A DNA stretch of 64,000 nucleotides from Tetrahymena thermophila SB210 (Eukaryota > Ciliophora > Oligohymenophorea > Hymenostomatida > Tetrahymenidae). Numbering within the stretch: the stretch's first letter is position 1; each line of letters begins with the position of its first letter. The notes below the pieces were generated by a model. The model did no database searches. It was not told the DNA's origin and worked only from the letters and a program-made list of their open reading frames with translations. This document shows, in pieces, positions 47,860 to 62,700 of this stretch. The position numbers and the translations under genes were made by a program. The stretch covers positions 62,001-126,000 of the forward strand of contig NW_002476302.1 in NCBI RefSeq assembly GCF_000189635.1, read 5' to 3'.

Positions 47860-49089
47860 ATGGATTCTTTGAAAAATATTTTAGCAAAAAAAAAGGAAAC
47901 GGTTTAAAAGCAAGGATAGGTTGTTAAAAAAGCTGACTTAGAAAAGGAAAGAGAAGAGAATTACTGGAAATAATAGGCTGAAATACAAAAATAGGAAGAA
48001 TTAAGAAAATAATAATATTTGGAAGATTTGCAAAAATATTAAGCTAATCCTTACAAAAAATTAAAGAAAGATGAAAAAAAGGATGAAGGTTAGTAAAATG
48101 AAAACAAAGAAGAAGAATAGCCTCCTATACCTAAAGCAGAAGTCATTAAAAAATTGAGATAATTTGGAGTTCCTGTAACTTTTTTTGGTGAAACTGATTA
48201 ACAAAGATACAAAAGATTAAAAAAACTAGAACTTGATGCTACTGAAAATAAAAATTAGGGTGGTAACGTCTATGATAAAATTTTAAAAATGAATGAGGAA
48301 GACTTCAAAAAGAAATAAAGAGAGGAAGCTGATTATATTGATGAAGAAAAAATTTAAAAACTTTTTGCAAGGTTAAACTAACCAGAATAAAATATTAGTA
48401 CTGAAAAGGTAACTAATAAAAAGCAGTAAGAATTAGAAATAGAAAAACTTAAGCAAGTGTCTAACGATACTAAAAATGAAGATATTTTAATATGGAGTTA
48501 AAAAACACTTCGTGATTGGGAGTAGAAATTAGAATAGAGATTCACAACTGATGAATAGAAAAAATCTGTTTTAGCAAGAAAATTAATTGGTAATTTCCGT
48601 CAAACATCAGAGTACTTGAAACCTTTGTTTAAGCTTTTAAAAGAAAAGAAATGTAGTTAAGATATTCTAGATGGATTATACATAGTCGTAAATTATGCAT
48701 TATAAAGGGAGTATGTAAAAGCAAATGACAAATATTTAGCCTTAGCTATTGGTAATGCTGCTTGGCCTATGGGTGTCACAATGGTTGGTATCCACGAAAG
48801 AGCTGGTCGTTCCAAAATTTTTAGTTCTTAAGTTGCACGTAAAATTCTATTAAAATAAATTAAAATTTCTTTAAATGAAAATAATTAATAAAAAAGATAT
48901 ATTAAATGATGAAACAACCAGAAAGTATTTGTAATCAATGAAGAGACTTGTTACAGTTTAATAGCTTATGTATCCTTCTGAAGATAAAGCTAAGATGATA
49001 AATTATGACAGTAAATATTTTTTTAATTTAAATAAAATAATATTAATCTATATTTTAAATAATTAGCAACAATGGAGGAGTTATTTTGA
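47860..49089 (+). CDS. PRP18: Pre-mRNA splicing factor Prp18
   Basis: Exons 47860-48838, 48897-49010 and 49067-49089 (introns 58 and 56 nt) give 371 residues to TGA, close to human PRPF18 (342). The N-terminus is charged and coiled. Around residues 95-120 is the PRP4/SFM-type motif [20 protein letters not shown], shared by splicing factors Prp4 and Prp18. The C-terminal Prp18 domain has the diagnostic conserved loop ending [20 protein letters not shown], then [28 protein letters not shown] and [14 protein letters not shown]. Prp18 acts with Slu7 at the second step of pre-mRNA splicing, stabilising the 3' splice site in the U5-containing spliceosome in the nucleus. The last exon encodes only TTMEELF after an intron whose removal gives a normal end; reading through instead would append unrelated AT-coded residues. 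Confidence 0.96.
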
Positions 49090-49410
49090 ATTATTTTGAA
49101 TTTTTGGCTTTATTTTAAAGATTTTATAATAGCAAGGAGTTGATATTTCTTTCAATAAAATATATTAAATTATCTTAAATGTAATATTTGTTGATCTATA
49201 TTTTTATATTTATTTATTGTATTAACTTAAAAATTTACAACTAAATAAGCAAATAAAAACATCAAATACTTTTACAAAAAATTAACAAATTTTTAAATTG
49301 AATACAATTATTTATTCCATGTTAACTAATATGCTAAGGAAGGTTATTTTATTTTCTTAAAAAAATAGCTCTTTAGTGGAAATCTCTGCGTAAGTAAGTA
49401 AGATTATATT
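49090..49410. other. intergenic region between convergent genes
   Basis: AT-rich 3' spacer between PRP18 and the minus-strand receptor-like gene. It must contain both polyadenylation signals; none can be singled out. Confidence 0.55.
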
Positions 49411-52400
49411 TCATTGATTTGTTTTTAAATTGTTAACAAATTCATTTAGTTAAATTTCCTCTTATGCTTTATCGATTTTTTCTTCGTTTTTCTTAAATAT
49501 TCTTTTTGGGGTATTCATATGATCATTAATTTCAAATATGTCTTCATCATCACTTTGATTATTAGCTTCTTCAGCTGGTAAAACTTCTCCTTTTTGCTAA
49601 TATTCTTTGATTTTATCTTCAATATCTAAAAATTCATAAACTGGATAGTAGAAACCTCTTAAAGTGAATAAAAGAATTATTTTCGATTTTTCTGATTGTG
49701 AAAATATTTTGATAAAGCAAAAGCTTATAAGGATGATAATATCAAGAATGTTATCAATAACGAAGGAAGCAAATACAGAGGTAAAGAAAAATTAATTTTG
49801 TTAGCTGTTAAAGGAGAGAATAAGGATAATTATTGGTATTCCCATTCCAGCTTGCAACATAAATACCAAACCATAGTTCATTAAATGGAAAATTTTAAGA
49901 CTTTTAGTGACTTACTCTACTATTTCTGTAGTTATTTTGTCCTGCTTAAAATCTAACCATTTTTACTTGATATACCATTTCATTTTGAAAAGATTTACCA
50001 TGCAAATAGTCAAATAATATGTTACGATAGAACAAGCAACTGAAGTTGAGCTTATCTAAATGCTAATTATTTATCTTTTACCTACATTTTACTATAGCTC
50101 TTATTCACTTGGAAGACTATAAACTAGCACAAAAATAGCATTATATAGAAATAGATTTATAATTAGTTAGGCATAATTAATACTACGCTGTAAACGAGGA
50201 AAGAAACTTGAGTAGGGTCCAAAAATCAGAGAATAAATTGGATGTACCAACCAATAAGAGTCTGACTCCTTAATATATGTTTCTTAGTCTTTCCTATCTC
50301 TAATGATACTTATTACTATAAAAATAGTAATAAAGATGATATATATTAATAAGGCATATAACAGAGATAAATTTGGATTAAAACTAGATTGACTCACTTA
50401 AGGGTTTTCATTTGTTCCATTATTATTATTTGAATTTATTAGTTGATTTATGAAGTTTATAAATTATTAGTCATTAGCATAAATCTATTAAGTAGCATTC
50501 CAAATCACAGTTAAAGAAAGATTTGGATCAATATACTCTTAATTAACAATAACTCCATAATTTCCTGATATCTACTCACTTCCACATATTACATGAGTAG
50601 AATTTTCTCTTAAATATTACACTCCGTCTTATTTATAAACCTAAGAAACCTTTTAAAAGTTGTAAAATAAATTTAACATTAATTAATTATTTTTAATTTA
50701 AATTCAAAATTTTTACTGAATCGAAGTATATGCAAGTGTATGGCTAGTAGAAAGGTCTTATAACTGAAAGAATAGGAGTAGGTAGTATTTTAGGGATAGC
50801 TATTTCAACTATCTAACTAACAGTTGAGATTTGTATTTCTGTTTATTATGAATAAATAACTAACTCAGTTATACAACTTATAAATGGTGCTTAATATTAG
50901 CTTTATGAAAGAAATGGGTTTGAATTCCATTTGATAACTGCTGTTGACAGTGATGATTTGGGTGAAAATTAAGTAATATCGAAAGTATATGATATTTAAT
51001 CTCCATAAAACACAATCGGTGTTTGTTATTGACCATCTGAAGCACCATTATTTGACATGAAAGCATCTAATAAATCATTTTAATAAATTAAATTCAAATT
51101 TATATTGGAAATATCTGTTTAAAATGATGTTTAAACTTATTCCTAACTTTTCAAATCATCAAATGATTTTGCAAAATTTTATAAATATAAATTAATTTGA
51201 GAATCAAAATCGTTCATTGTTTTCATGAGCAAAGATTGCTAGTCATTATAAGATAGTGTTTAGTCTTCATTTATGAGATTTATTAATTAAGAAGTTAATT
51301 TAGAAATCTTAAAGAGGATTTTTTCATCAGATATATTTGATTACACTCTCTAAAGCTGATTAAATACTTGGAAGTAAACATTTATCAGTGTGTTAAGTGT
51401 AAACTCATCAAAAATGCTGTAAAAATATGTAAGTTCTAAAAGAACTTCTATTGTAAAAAACAAATCGCTTGATTTATTTAATGGAATATTGCTAATTAGA
51501 TCAGTTAGGGCTATTAAATGCTACCTTGCAATGTCAAGCTGATAGCTATTTTATTTAAAATAAAATTTAATTTAAAGTTTTTTTTGTAAATAAAATTATT
51601 ACGATTAAAATTCGCAGTATCTACCAGCATAATTAATATTACAAATACATAAAATTTCATTATAGTTATCTTAGCTCCAAAGGCATTTTCCGTTTCCTGA
51701 GCAGTTGATATTCGAATCACATGGTATCTGTACACCCTTTAAGGAAGAATAAACCTAATTTAATTTTAATTATTTTTTATTTTATCTAATATTTTATCAA
51801 TAAATACATACCTGATAAAACAAATGCCTATTAAAGATAGTCTAGCTAGTTGTTTATGATGACATCAAATTTTGCATTTAACTGTAAAATTAATAAGATA
51901 AGCTTTGTATTTGTTGCAAAGTTGTGATTTTAGAGTAAACTGAATCTAAAAATTCATCAATAGATATAGTTGTTTGTTGAAGATTTAAATTCAGGGCGAT
52001 TAATAACTGCTATATTTAAACATCGAAGTCGTTATAAATGACTAAAAAGAATTATGCTTTGTTGTCTTAAAGATCATAACTTAAGTTTGGTATTAAGTAG
52101 GTAAATCTGCCATCTTAATAATTTTAACCTTTATCGAAAAAGAAATAATCGTTTCCAGTTAATTTTACATATAAATCAAAGCTAATGTTGTCAGGAACTG
52201 AGTTAAATAACCATCCGCTAATGATTAAAGTCAACTATAAATAAGCACTATTTATCTCAATGTTGAAGTTTCCTTTTGTTATAGCATTCATTGTTTAAAA
52301 TGTTTATTACACCATACAATCATTTTCATTCTAGCAGTTGTTCGCTAAATCAAGAATAGAAGCTTATATAGTGTACTAAGTGTTGCTTTATAAACTTTTT

Positions 52401-55400
52401 GGAGGAAAAACTATGTAGTCAAAACGATTTTAAATATAACTCTGGATAGGGCCATTGCTTATATCAGTATTTCCAGTAAATAGTCTCCATTTAATAGAAA
52501 ACAGATTTTTAGAGTAGACAAGTAATTACAAACTAATAGTCTAGCTATTATTATTTACACTATTTCCTAAATTTTATGCAAATTAGATACTAGGTTTAGA
52601 ATTAAAGCTGCAATTCTCCTTCTAGGCTGTAGTTCCAAAAGGACACTATGTGAAGCAAAGCCCTAATAAAAACTAATATCCAGAACTACATCCATTAATA
52701 CAATTGTAAAGACAAGGAGAACACTGAGGAATTGAAGGATCTTGCTAATAATAACCATCAAGGCATGTGCTACTACAAGTTGTAATATCTAGATGTAATA
52801 AATACCCGCTTGAACATTTTGTGCACTGTGAACTGCTCTTTCCAAAACATTAAATGCAATTCTAGTGGCAAGAATAGCATTATTTATTAACGGAATCATA
52901 ATAGAAACCTTTAAGATGAAAAATTTTTTATCTTATTTAAAAAAATTTACATTTATAAATATTTTTTACCTATATCGCATTGAGTATCAGTTTAGCTTAC
53001 TTTTTTCTTACAAACATCAAACAACAAAGTGTAATCTGTTGTTGTTTGACAGCTTATACATGAATCATATGTGGTTCCTGAGCATGTAGAACAATACGGG
53101 AAACAAGTTAAACATTGTCCATCATATAAATATTAACCAGGTTTACAAATCGGTTAATTCAAACAATCAGTTATATTTGGTCCTAAGCATTCGTTATTTG
53201 AGCTACATTAGCTACATTATTAGCAAGTTCCATCAGTTTTCAAATACGATCCTTTAGGACAAGATATGCATTAATTATTTGCTCCACCATAGCACTCTAA
53301 GCATGAAGCATCACATGGAATACAAGCCTATTATGTAGTATCTACATAAAATCCAATTAAAGGGCATTGCTAAACACATGAGTTAGTTTAACTATATAAG
53401 AAATACCCCTAATTACAAGATTGACAAGTATTCATATCAGTGCAAGAAGCACATTATTAAGGACAAGGATAGCATACATTGTAATTCTATTAAAGATAAT
53501 AACCATTTAAGCACGATATGCATGAGTTAAATGTACCGTTAGTGCAACTAGAACATCCAAACCCACAAAGAGAGCATTAATTTGTTGACGAATTCATATA
53601 AGTACCATCAGAAGCACAAAAACTTTTGCATTCTGGCTTTAGATACTCTAAGAAATATCCATTCATACAGGAATAGCATGATTTATTATTTCCATTAAAG
53701 CAAGAGGAGCATTCTTAAGAGCAAGGCAAACATGCTTAAGTCGTTTTATCTCCATACATCGGATTATCTAAAATTATTAAAGTTAATATATAAATTATAA
53801 AATGAAAAGTATATTATATTTGTATTTACTTTAGCTTGATGGACAAGTATAGTAGCACTAATTATTGTATTTAAATAACATATTATTTGAGTCGTATATT
53901 TGACATGTTATGCAATCTATGTTATATTTATTTATTTTTAAATATTTTAAACATGAAATATTTATTTTACCAGTTTATGCGGGGCCTTAACATGTTTAGC
54001 ATTATTAATTACATACCTAACAAGAATTATTTTTGCTATTTTAATAAAAACCTTTAGGACAAGCAGGAACACAGTTTTATTAAAAAACTGTTCCTTGAGG
54101 CCCATTGTAAGTAATTTGAGCAAATATGTAAGTTTATCCTTAGACCTATCCATTAGGAGTATAGGTAGCACATGTTAAACAAACTGAAGCACTTAAGCAA
54201 GTTTGACAAGGGAATACACAAGGAAGACACGATCTAGTTGCTTCATCTTAATAATAAGTCTAATCAGGGCATGTTTTAACACATGTACCGTTATAAAGAT
54301 AATATCCTCTTTTGCACAAAATAGGTTTTATCAAATCGAAATTACTTTTATCTTGTTCGCATTACTCCATTTCATTAGGGCAATAGTCACAAATTGGTTG
54401 TTTCAAAGGATCTATTTTTTATTTATTTATTTTTACAGAAATTCTAAGGAAAAAATGTTTTCTCAATAATATTTTAATTACCTGCATACTATCTAGCAAA
54501 TGTGTAAAAGCCAACAGGACAAATAACCAAACATTAAGTTTTATATAAATAATATCCAGTTTTGCATGCTGTACATTATTAATTATCTGCTCCAAAGCAT
54601 TCTGAGCATGCTGTATTACAAGAAAGACATAAAGAGCTATTTTAATAGTTTCCATTAGGGCAATTATTCTAGCAGGAGGAAGGAGACCCAGATGTTAATG
54701 AGTATCCGTTCTGACATTGTAAACATCCTTAATTAGTTTAATCAGAGCAATTTTTGCAAGTAGCATTACATGGAAGACACCTTTAAGTAGCAGCATCTAC
54801 CACATATCCAGATACACAATTTTTAACACATAATTAGTTTTCAATATCTAAAAAGTAACCTGACACACAACTTAAACAAGATTCGACTGTAGAAGGATTC
54901 GATGGATTTGTATTATAACAAGTTTGGCAACCAGTAGGGCAAATTTTACAAATTCCATTTATTTTATATTGAAGCTATGGACAAGTGCTAACACATTAAT
55001 TTGTTGCTGTATTTAAGTACATATTATCTTTACAAGTTAAACATTATTATGCATTAGTTTAACTACATGTTCTACAATTATTATCACAAGGTATACATAA
55101 AAGCTATTAGCTTGCTCCTATATTTACAATTTACTAGGTATATCCATCTTCACACTACTTTAAACAACTTGAATTAATCTAATTATAGTAAAATCCAACA
55201 CTGCAAGCTAAACACTATGTATTTTTGTTCCCAAAACATTAAGTACATGAACTGTCACATGCTTAGCAAATACAACTACTTCCAGAACAACTTACATATG
55301 TTTAAGCCTAAGGACATTAAGTCAAACATTAATTTTAGTATAGATAGAAACCTAAATTATTAAATACAAATTTTAATATTTTTTAAGTAAATATTATTTA

Positions 55401-55834
55401 AGATTAGCTTAAAGATTTAATTTCATTGAATTAATTTCTTTTTTTAAGTTAAAAGTATTCACAATTTTTAAATTTCTACTATATGTGATTTAAAAGAAAA
55501 ATGGATAAAACTCTTTTTGTTTATATAAGCATGTTAATTTAATAAATTTTTATGGATGCCCTAGGCCTTTAATAATAAATATCTAAATTTAATAATTACC
55601 ATTTTAGCATTAAGTACAATAAGTTGGATAATAATTACAAGCACTACAAGCCTAATCACAATTTGCGCATAGGCCTAAATTACTATCATAATATTATCCA
55701 TTTGGACACTATATTGCAGTACAGCTTCCTTAGGTCATTTAATATCCAGTTGGGCAAATAGATTATGCAAATATATTTTTCTTTAAAACAAATATCAAAG
55801 CTAATATGTTAATTAGCTCCTTTTTGAATTTCAT
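49411..55834 (-). CDS. Polycystin-1-like surface protein: GFR repeats, REJ-like region, EGF-like module, GPS-like motif, C-terminal membrane domain
   Basis: Minus-strand exons 55834-55600, 55351-54482, 54411-53971, 53916-53830, 53767-52970, 52908-51812, 51754-50717 and 50649-49411; 1934 residues to TGA. All eight junctions keep frame. A signal peptide (INILALIFVLKKNIFA) is followed by about 850 residues of furin/growth-factor-receptor-like Cys-rich repeats (C-x2-C with xCTxCxxGYYL patterns). Then comes a REJ-like region (SIKWRLFTGNTDISN, VFPPKSLQSNTQYTIQASIL), an EGF-like module near 1177-1226 (CSGNGKCLW to CICNINYAGRYCEF), a helical stretch, and a GPS-like motif at about 1515-1555 (YTCIYFDS joined to VSQVYKQDGV, then STHVICGSEQISGNYGVIV). 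At least five membrane segments follow. PYSSFFPRLQRSINYAQLII resembles the polycystin-1 segment around its conserved R-x-Q-R. No PLAT domain is seen between the first two membrane spans. A surface mechanosensor or adhesion receptor role is inferred. Intron 53917-53970 is 54 nt and could be read through. Confidence 0.85.
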
Positions 55835-56732
55835 TTTTTTGTATTTTATAGTTCCAATTTAAAAAATCTAATAAGATCTGATTTATTTTTTACAAAATAT
55901 ATTTGAAAACGAAAAAAATATTTGACTAAAAGGATAATAACAAGATTTTATTGCTTGATGAAAAAGTATATACCAACTAATTAATTAATTGATTTACAGA
56001 TTATTACAATTTTTATAACTAGCTTTAAATAAAGGAAATATTTGCATTTTGTAAAATTAATATGATTTTTTTTTTTAAATAGAAATTTTATATTTTAACT
56101 AATTATTTAATTTTATTTTATTTATTCTTAAAATTATTTTTAAAATATAATTAATTATTTTTTATTTAGTTAAATAAGTTATTTAAAGAAGTATCATAAT
56201 ATTATTAGTCAGTCTACAAAACATAATATTTACTCATTATATAATGGATATTAAGAATAAAACTTCAAAAAGATACTCAAATTACTCAAAGTCTAATTCA
56301 ATTATTACTAAATTATATAAATCGAACTATATATAAAAGCATGCAATATTGATGCAAGGATGCAATTATCCATTGTATATCTCAACCTGAAATTAATATA
56401 TTGAATAATCAAATAAATTATTTCGTAATAAAAAAAAAATTATTTGCAATAGATTTAACATTTTTAGTAAGTAAGATGCTAAATGATTCGTTGGGTAATA
56501 ATTAACAGATAAATTGATATGATTTATAAATGAATGAATGAAAGAAATTAAGACAGAAATTTAATCTAAGCTGATCAAAATCAAGTAATTAAATTAAGAA
56601 AATAATATAATTAAAATTTTTCTTTTTTAACTATCCAATCAAAGAAAAATATTTAGTTACTAAATTAAACTATAAAGTTAGTTTCTAAGTTTGATAATCA
56701 ACAATAAATATTAATCTTTTTTATAAACTTAA
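55835..56732. other. divergent intergenic region
   Basis: AT-rich DNA between the receptor-like gene and the large plus-strand gene; should hold both promoters. Nothing specific is recognised. Confidence 0.55.
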
Positions 56733-59700
56733 ATGATACCTTTGAGGTCAGTAAATGCCCACAGTTTGGAAAATGGAAGCAAATTGAGTTTCACTGGTAA
56801 AAAGTAGAAGTTAAAACAATCTAAAAATATAAATATTTCTAATCTCCTTGACTATGATGACGATACAATGATTGAGAGAATATCCTTAAATTCAGCATTA
56901 TATTCTACTCAACGCAACTCTAAAACTAGTAAAGGGACAAGCAGAAAAAAAGCATTTTCGAAAGGAGATAGATTTAAAATTTTGAATTAGAAACTTTATA
57001 CTGATTAGGATTTTAGTGTCTCTAATTAAAACAACGAATAAGATGATATAGTCCAGTTGTATTAGTTTGATGTAAATGAAAGATGCAATACTTCAGAAGC
57101 TAGGCAATCAAAATATAATAGTCGCCCAATATCTTCAGAAGCTCATCGTTTTAAAATAAAAAATGATAATGATATTAACTTATAAAGATAATTATATAAT
57201 AAGAATTTAAACAATACAAATTCTATAATATAAAAAGATGCTAATAACAGTTATTACTAGAAATAAAGTACTATGGACTTTTAAGATAAAGAAAATTAGG
57301 GATGTGAATAAAAGTTGCAATTATTTATAAGACCTTAATATCTAAAGTAAAGAGATTATTTAAGTATTGATGTTAGATCTAGAAAACAATCTATAGGTGT
57401 TGATTAAAGGAAAATGTTAACTAATAAAGGGGATACAAGTTTGACTTTAAATGCATCAAATTAACAACATGATTAAAATTATGATAATTATCCAAATAGA
57501 AGGACAAGCAATAGTTGTATGGGTAAATACACTATTGACATACCCTAAACTTAATCAATAGCGAATTCATAAACAATTAATTTTCAGGAAAAAGGAATAA
57601 GGTGCAAAACACCATCTATTTTATCTAGTTCTATAAATACCACAACTTTAACTCTAAATAAGTCTTTTACTAAGGGTAAAAAATCATTAACTTCAAGCAA
57701 TAATGGGTCTCTATTGAGCTAAGTGCCAAATAAAAAAAAATTAAGTATTAAATATTTCGGTCAATAATAGTTATTAATAAATTTTATTTTATAAATAAAT
57801 TTAAGAAATATTCCAAAAAAAGGAGAGTAAAAGTCCTCAACCTCATGAAGTTGTGCCTTTTAGTGTTTCTAGCCAATATTCTCGTAATGCTCCACTAAGA
57901 CTATCAAAAACACCTGATTTAAAAATAATATCTATTCTTGGTGCTTATGTAAGTTTGTTTATTCATTAAATTTATGAATTTTAAAGATATTTTATAAAAT
58001 AATTTTAAAATAGGATTAAATAAATTTAGGAAACTTTGTCTTTAACAAAAAATAATTTAAATAATACCTTAAAACACTAAACTTTAAAACACCTTAGGAA
58101 GAATAATAAATGATTAAATATATGTTTATTTATTTCAAGCAATGGTAAAAGAAAATTAACAGAAATTTAGATACAATAAAGCTTTAGCTTTTTTCGATTA
58201 AAGTAGAAGATCTAGAGGAAGAGAGTAAAGACATATAAAGATATATAAGAAAGAAAGCAAATTAAGCTAAAAGGATTAAGAAATGCATAAGTGTTTTACT
58301 CAATTATACCAAAAGTAAAAGAGATACCAGAAAGCTCAAATAAATAAATTAAAAGTGCAGTGAGTATGATTCTCTTTTAAAGACAATAAATGTTATTCAT
58401 ACTTTAAAAATGAGAGTTGAGGGGTATTTGATAAATAAAATATAAAAAACCTCACCTTTAAAAACAAAAATTCCTACTTAATAAGAATTAAATCATGTTA
58501 GTTATTAAAATAATTATATAAATCCTGATGATCAATATCAAGATGAAGAAAATAACAATTAACAATATGCTTCAAAAGTATTAGATAAAAATGAATTTGA
58601 TCAATTTAAAGGAATACATGCTTAGTAAAAAAGAAATTCAAGTATATCTACACATATTTTTACTGCTAATTTAGATTAAGATCCATCCAGAGCTTAATCT
58701 AGAAGAATTAATATGGATCTGAGTGATGATGACTTTTAAATTAGCTAATCAAGAGTTAATTCAGAGGGAGTTAACTTATATGATAAACGAAGATCTTAAG
58801 AAAACCCAAATTTAATCTTATAGCAATAATAATAAATTCTTAATAATTAACATTAAGTTACTCCATTAACAAGTTAGACTCCCACTATGAAATCTTAATA
58901 AAATAAAACAGATCAATAAGTTAATTTTTATGACGTTTCTATGAACCAGAATTTTAATGAAGATATTAGATCCAAAGATTTCGGAAATGCATTAAATATT
59001 GATTTTTAAAAAGATGTCATCAATATTAAAAGTATCAAGCCTATTTCAATAAATAATGAAGAAGAGGAGCAATAAAAAAATACAATAAATTAAGCTTCAG
59101 TTGATAACATGATTAAAAACAATGGATCACTTAACACAAATTATTAAGAGAGTTTTATAAATGGTAATTCTTAAGAAAAACAGTCACCCAAATTTATTTT
59201 AAATAAGCAGTCAATAAATTCTTAAATAAATGAAGAGAAAGAGGAGCACGATACTCCTAGAAGGAAGTAGTTAAATAAGAAAAAGCAGACAAATCAGAAT
59301 CAGGTTAATCCTAAATTAAAATTTGAATCTCTAGAGAGAGTAATTAAGGAAACAATAGCTGAATAGTCATTAAGTATAAAGCATAAAAATATTTTTTAAA
59401 ATTACTTGGATTCTATTAAAATACCATTAGAAGATCTGCAAAAATAAGGCGAAGATGCCTAACACATTTTTGAGATTTTTAATAATCTTATGGCTTCTTT
59501 TGAAGTAAAAATTTAAGACCATTCTAGAAACTGCACTGATTTGAATAAAGTAAATTTATAAATTGATATAAACTAATAATTAATGTTTTAATTGTAAAAA
59601 TATATAATTAAATAAATAAAAGTGGGATATATTGCTTTAGTACTTAAAAGATTTTGCATAATTAATTGATGAAACAGTTAAACTTGGAAGCGAATTAATG

Positions 59701-62700
59701 AAATTATCACAGAGTAGGGCGCTTCCATTAAATGTGACTAATAGAGCGGTTGTTTACTTACAGGAGGCTTAGGAAAAATACAGAGAAGTTTAAGGTCGAG
59801 TCAAAGATTCTCTTAAAGAGCTAGTAAATCATATGTGGGAATTAATTGAAGAAGGTATACATTTAAATTCTTGTGATGTTCAATATGAGTAGATATTCAA
59901 ATTTATGGCAAGTATAAGAGATAGTGTAAGATAAAGCCAAGTTAATGATTATTAAAATAAAGAGAAACTTTAAATGATAGATGAAATAGCTCTTTCACTT
60001 AATGAACTATACAAAATTTCATACAGCATATAAAGCATAGTAACAACTAAAAAGCTTGAATTTGTTGATTCACCCTCTTTCTCTCAAATAAAAGAAGTTA
60101 AGAATTTATGCCATTAATTCAAAGCTATTTATCATAATTTAATGGACCGTTTGGTCTCACAAGGTGATATTCCAATATATTAGAACCAAAATTCATACAA
60201 CTAAAATAAAGCTACTTCTCTCAATAGAGGAAATCAAATAGCTTCAAAATAAGACACTCAATAGAATAAAGGAGTGAAGGGAAATTTGAGAATAGAAAGA
60301 ACTAATAAAAATGGAGATTTAATAGGAATTTCTTTAATTGAAAGATAATGTGAAGAAATAGAAGATTTATTTGAAATAAATAGATGGTTCATTTCAAATA
60401 GTTAAGATATTGACAATTTAATAATATTTTAAGACCCTTAAAACATCCCAGAAATATATCCGCCAAATGAAGAAGGTAAAAGAAGATTCTTTAGCGAAAT
60501 TAGCATTGGTGTTGGTGTAATTTTATAGTTAAGAGAGAATGCAGAAGATATCGTAGATATATCAGGTAGTTAAAATCTTTCTAATGTAATTAAAAATGTA
60601 AAGCTAGCTCAATAAAAATATTAAAATATTGCAAATATCTCAGTTGCTGCTGCTGAGTTGAGCAATTTATAAAATTTTATTTACCCAAAATAACCCATTT
60701 CTGATGTTGATTAATAGAATGATAAAAATGAAGGACAGTATGATTCTATCACACACATATATGACTGCTTGAATAGAATTTAATTATAGTTTAATCATAT
60801 CATATAAAACAATGAATGGTTTGATAAATTTTTTAAAAGATTAATTAATGGAACACTTTATTTTGATTTTGTGGCTGGTGATTATCCATTTTTGTGTGAA
60901 AGTATGCACAGTATACTCAGTGAGTATAGTAGTAGAAACAAATATTCGATCCCTTCAACAGAATAATTCTATAATAAAAAGAATATTGCTGAGTAGAAAT
61001 TAGAAAAGGTTCGTAAAAACAATCACCTTTGTGAGAACGGGATTGCCCAAGCAATAATGAACAAAATATCATTTTTAGATCAAAGAATCACTTTCGCTGT
61101 AAATTTATTTGGTTCTAATAATTTTGTTCTTCCTAATGGTTCACTGCTTTGTAAAATTTTGGAAGCTTTCTTTGAAAGAATCGTTCATCAAAAATCTTTT
61201 TAAAAACTTTGTGAATAATTTGAAAAGCTAAGGAATTTTATGCTAAAGGGAATAGAAATAATTTGTAAAGAAAAAGAAGTTTTATGCAGCAAAAAAATGA
61301 AGGAGAATTCTAATTCTCTAAATACTTTTTCTAATGAATAGGAAGAAAGTTAGCTTTAAGTTTTATTAAATAAAAAAAAACCTAAATCGCAAACTTTATA
61401 TTGTCATCAAATAAAGAATAACAATGAAATAGAGCCTAGTTTAAAGTCTTCACATACTACAGCTACTGCTTAAGGAAATAATAATTTAAATACAAGCTAA
61501 ACTATTTCTCTTTCTTCAGCAATAAAGTCCTAATTAAAAACTGAACCATATGCATCTTCAGGAATTAAAAAGTGTTAAGTTATCAGAGAAATTAGATTTG
61601 AACAAGAACAAGGATCAGTTTCAACAAATGGTAAAAGTAGTAGTGTTGATTACAATGAAAAATTTACTGGAAAACTAAACTACTACGATAACATTTTAGA
61701 AGAGGCAGAAAATCTTTGTAAGCATTGCTCTTTATTTATTCCTTCAAGAGAAGAAGAAAATGATTTAAATAATTAAGAAGGCGAGTTGATAAAAAGTTTT
61801 TCTATTTATCAATATGATGAATTTCAGTAATTTGTTTCAAGATATTTGCTTGCAAAAAGGGATAAAGTTAATATTTACTCTAATACTCAACTAAGAGTAA
61901 AATGGATTGCACCTTATAACGAAGATTTTAGCATATTTTAGTAAAAGTATGCCTTTATTTAGAAATACTTATTACCTCCTGATTCTAATAGTTCATAGGA
62001 AACAATTATTGAATATACTAAGCATATAAACCAAGTTTTTCATAAAAACGGACCTATTTTTTATAAGTATGAGTTTCAAACATTTTAATCCTACCTTCAA
62101 ATATATATTGATACACCAAATAGCAATTTTCATATTATGATTACTTTGTTATAAGATCCAAGTTGCATCCTGTATTCAGGTAATTTAGAAAACTAAAAAT
62201 TCATAACAACCTTAGCAATAAATGATATATATGCAAATGTTAAAATGACAATTACCAGCAGAGATATATGTTAAGGAAGTGATTAAATGATGATTTCTCA
62301 ATATTCTTCTAGATTTAACTAAAATTAAGAAAGAAATAATGATGATTAAGAAGAATAAATTTAAGAATATTAAAATAAATAAAACAATAGCTCAAATCGC
62401 AAATAGTCAAAAGATAAAGTCTCAAAAATAGATTCAATAAATTCAAATATAAAAGTATCTTAGATAAATAAAGATTAAAAAACATTTGTTAGACACAGAA
62501 GTATCCATGAATTTTTGATGAGGGCATAAAAAATAACCCAGCTTAGAATCTGCAACCTCAATTATAACTTAAAGGATGATGAACTATTTAAAATATTTTA
62601 TCGCCAAATTGAGAATAGCTAACAAAATAAATCTTAGACAATTTTTCATAAAAAACCTTAAATTGAAGTTTATGCTATTATCAATGAAAAGGAGGTTATT

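Noticed and set aside
50878-54655. Short standard-code frames on both strands
   Set aside because: All lie over the exons or introns of the polycystin-1-like gene and lose its conserved Cys pattern.
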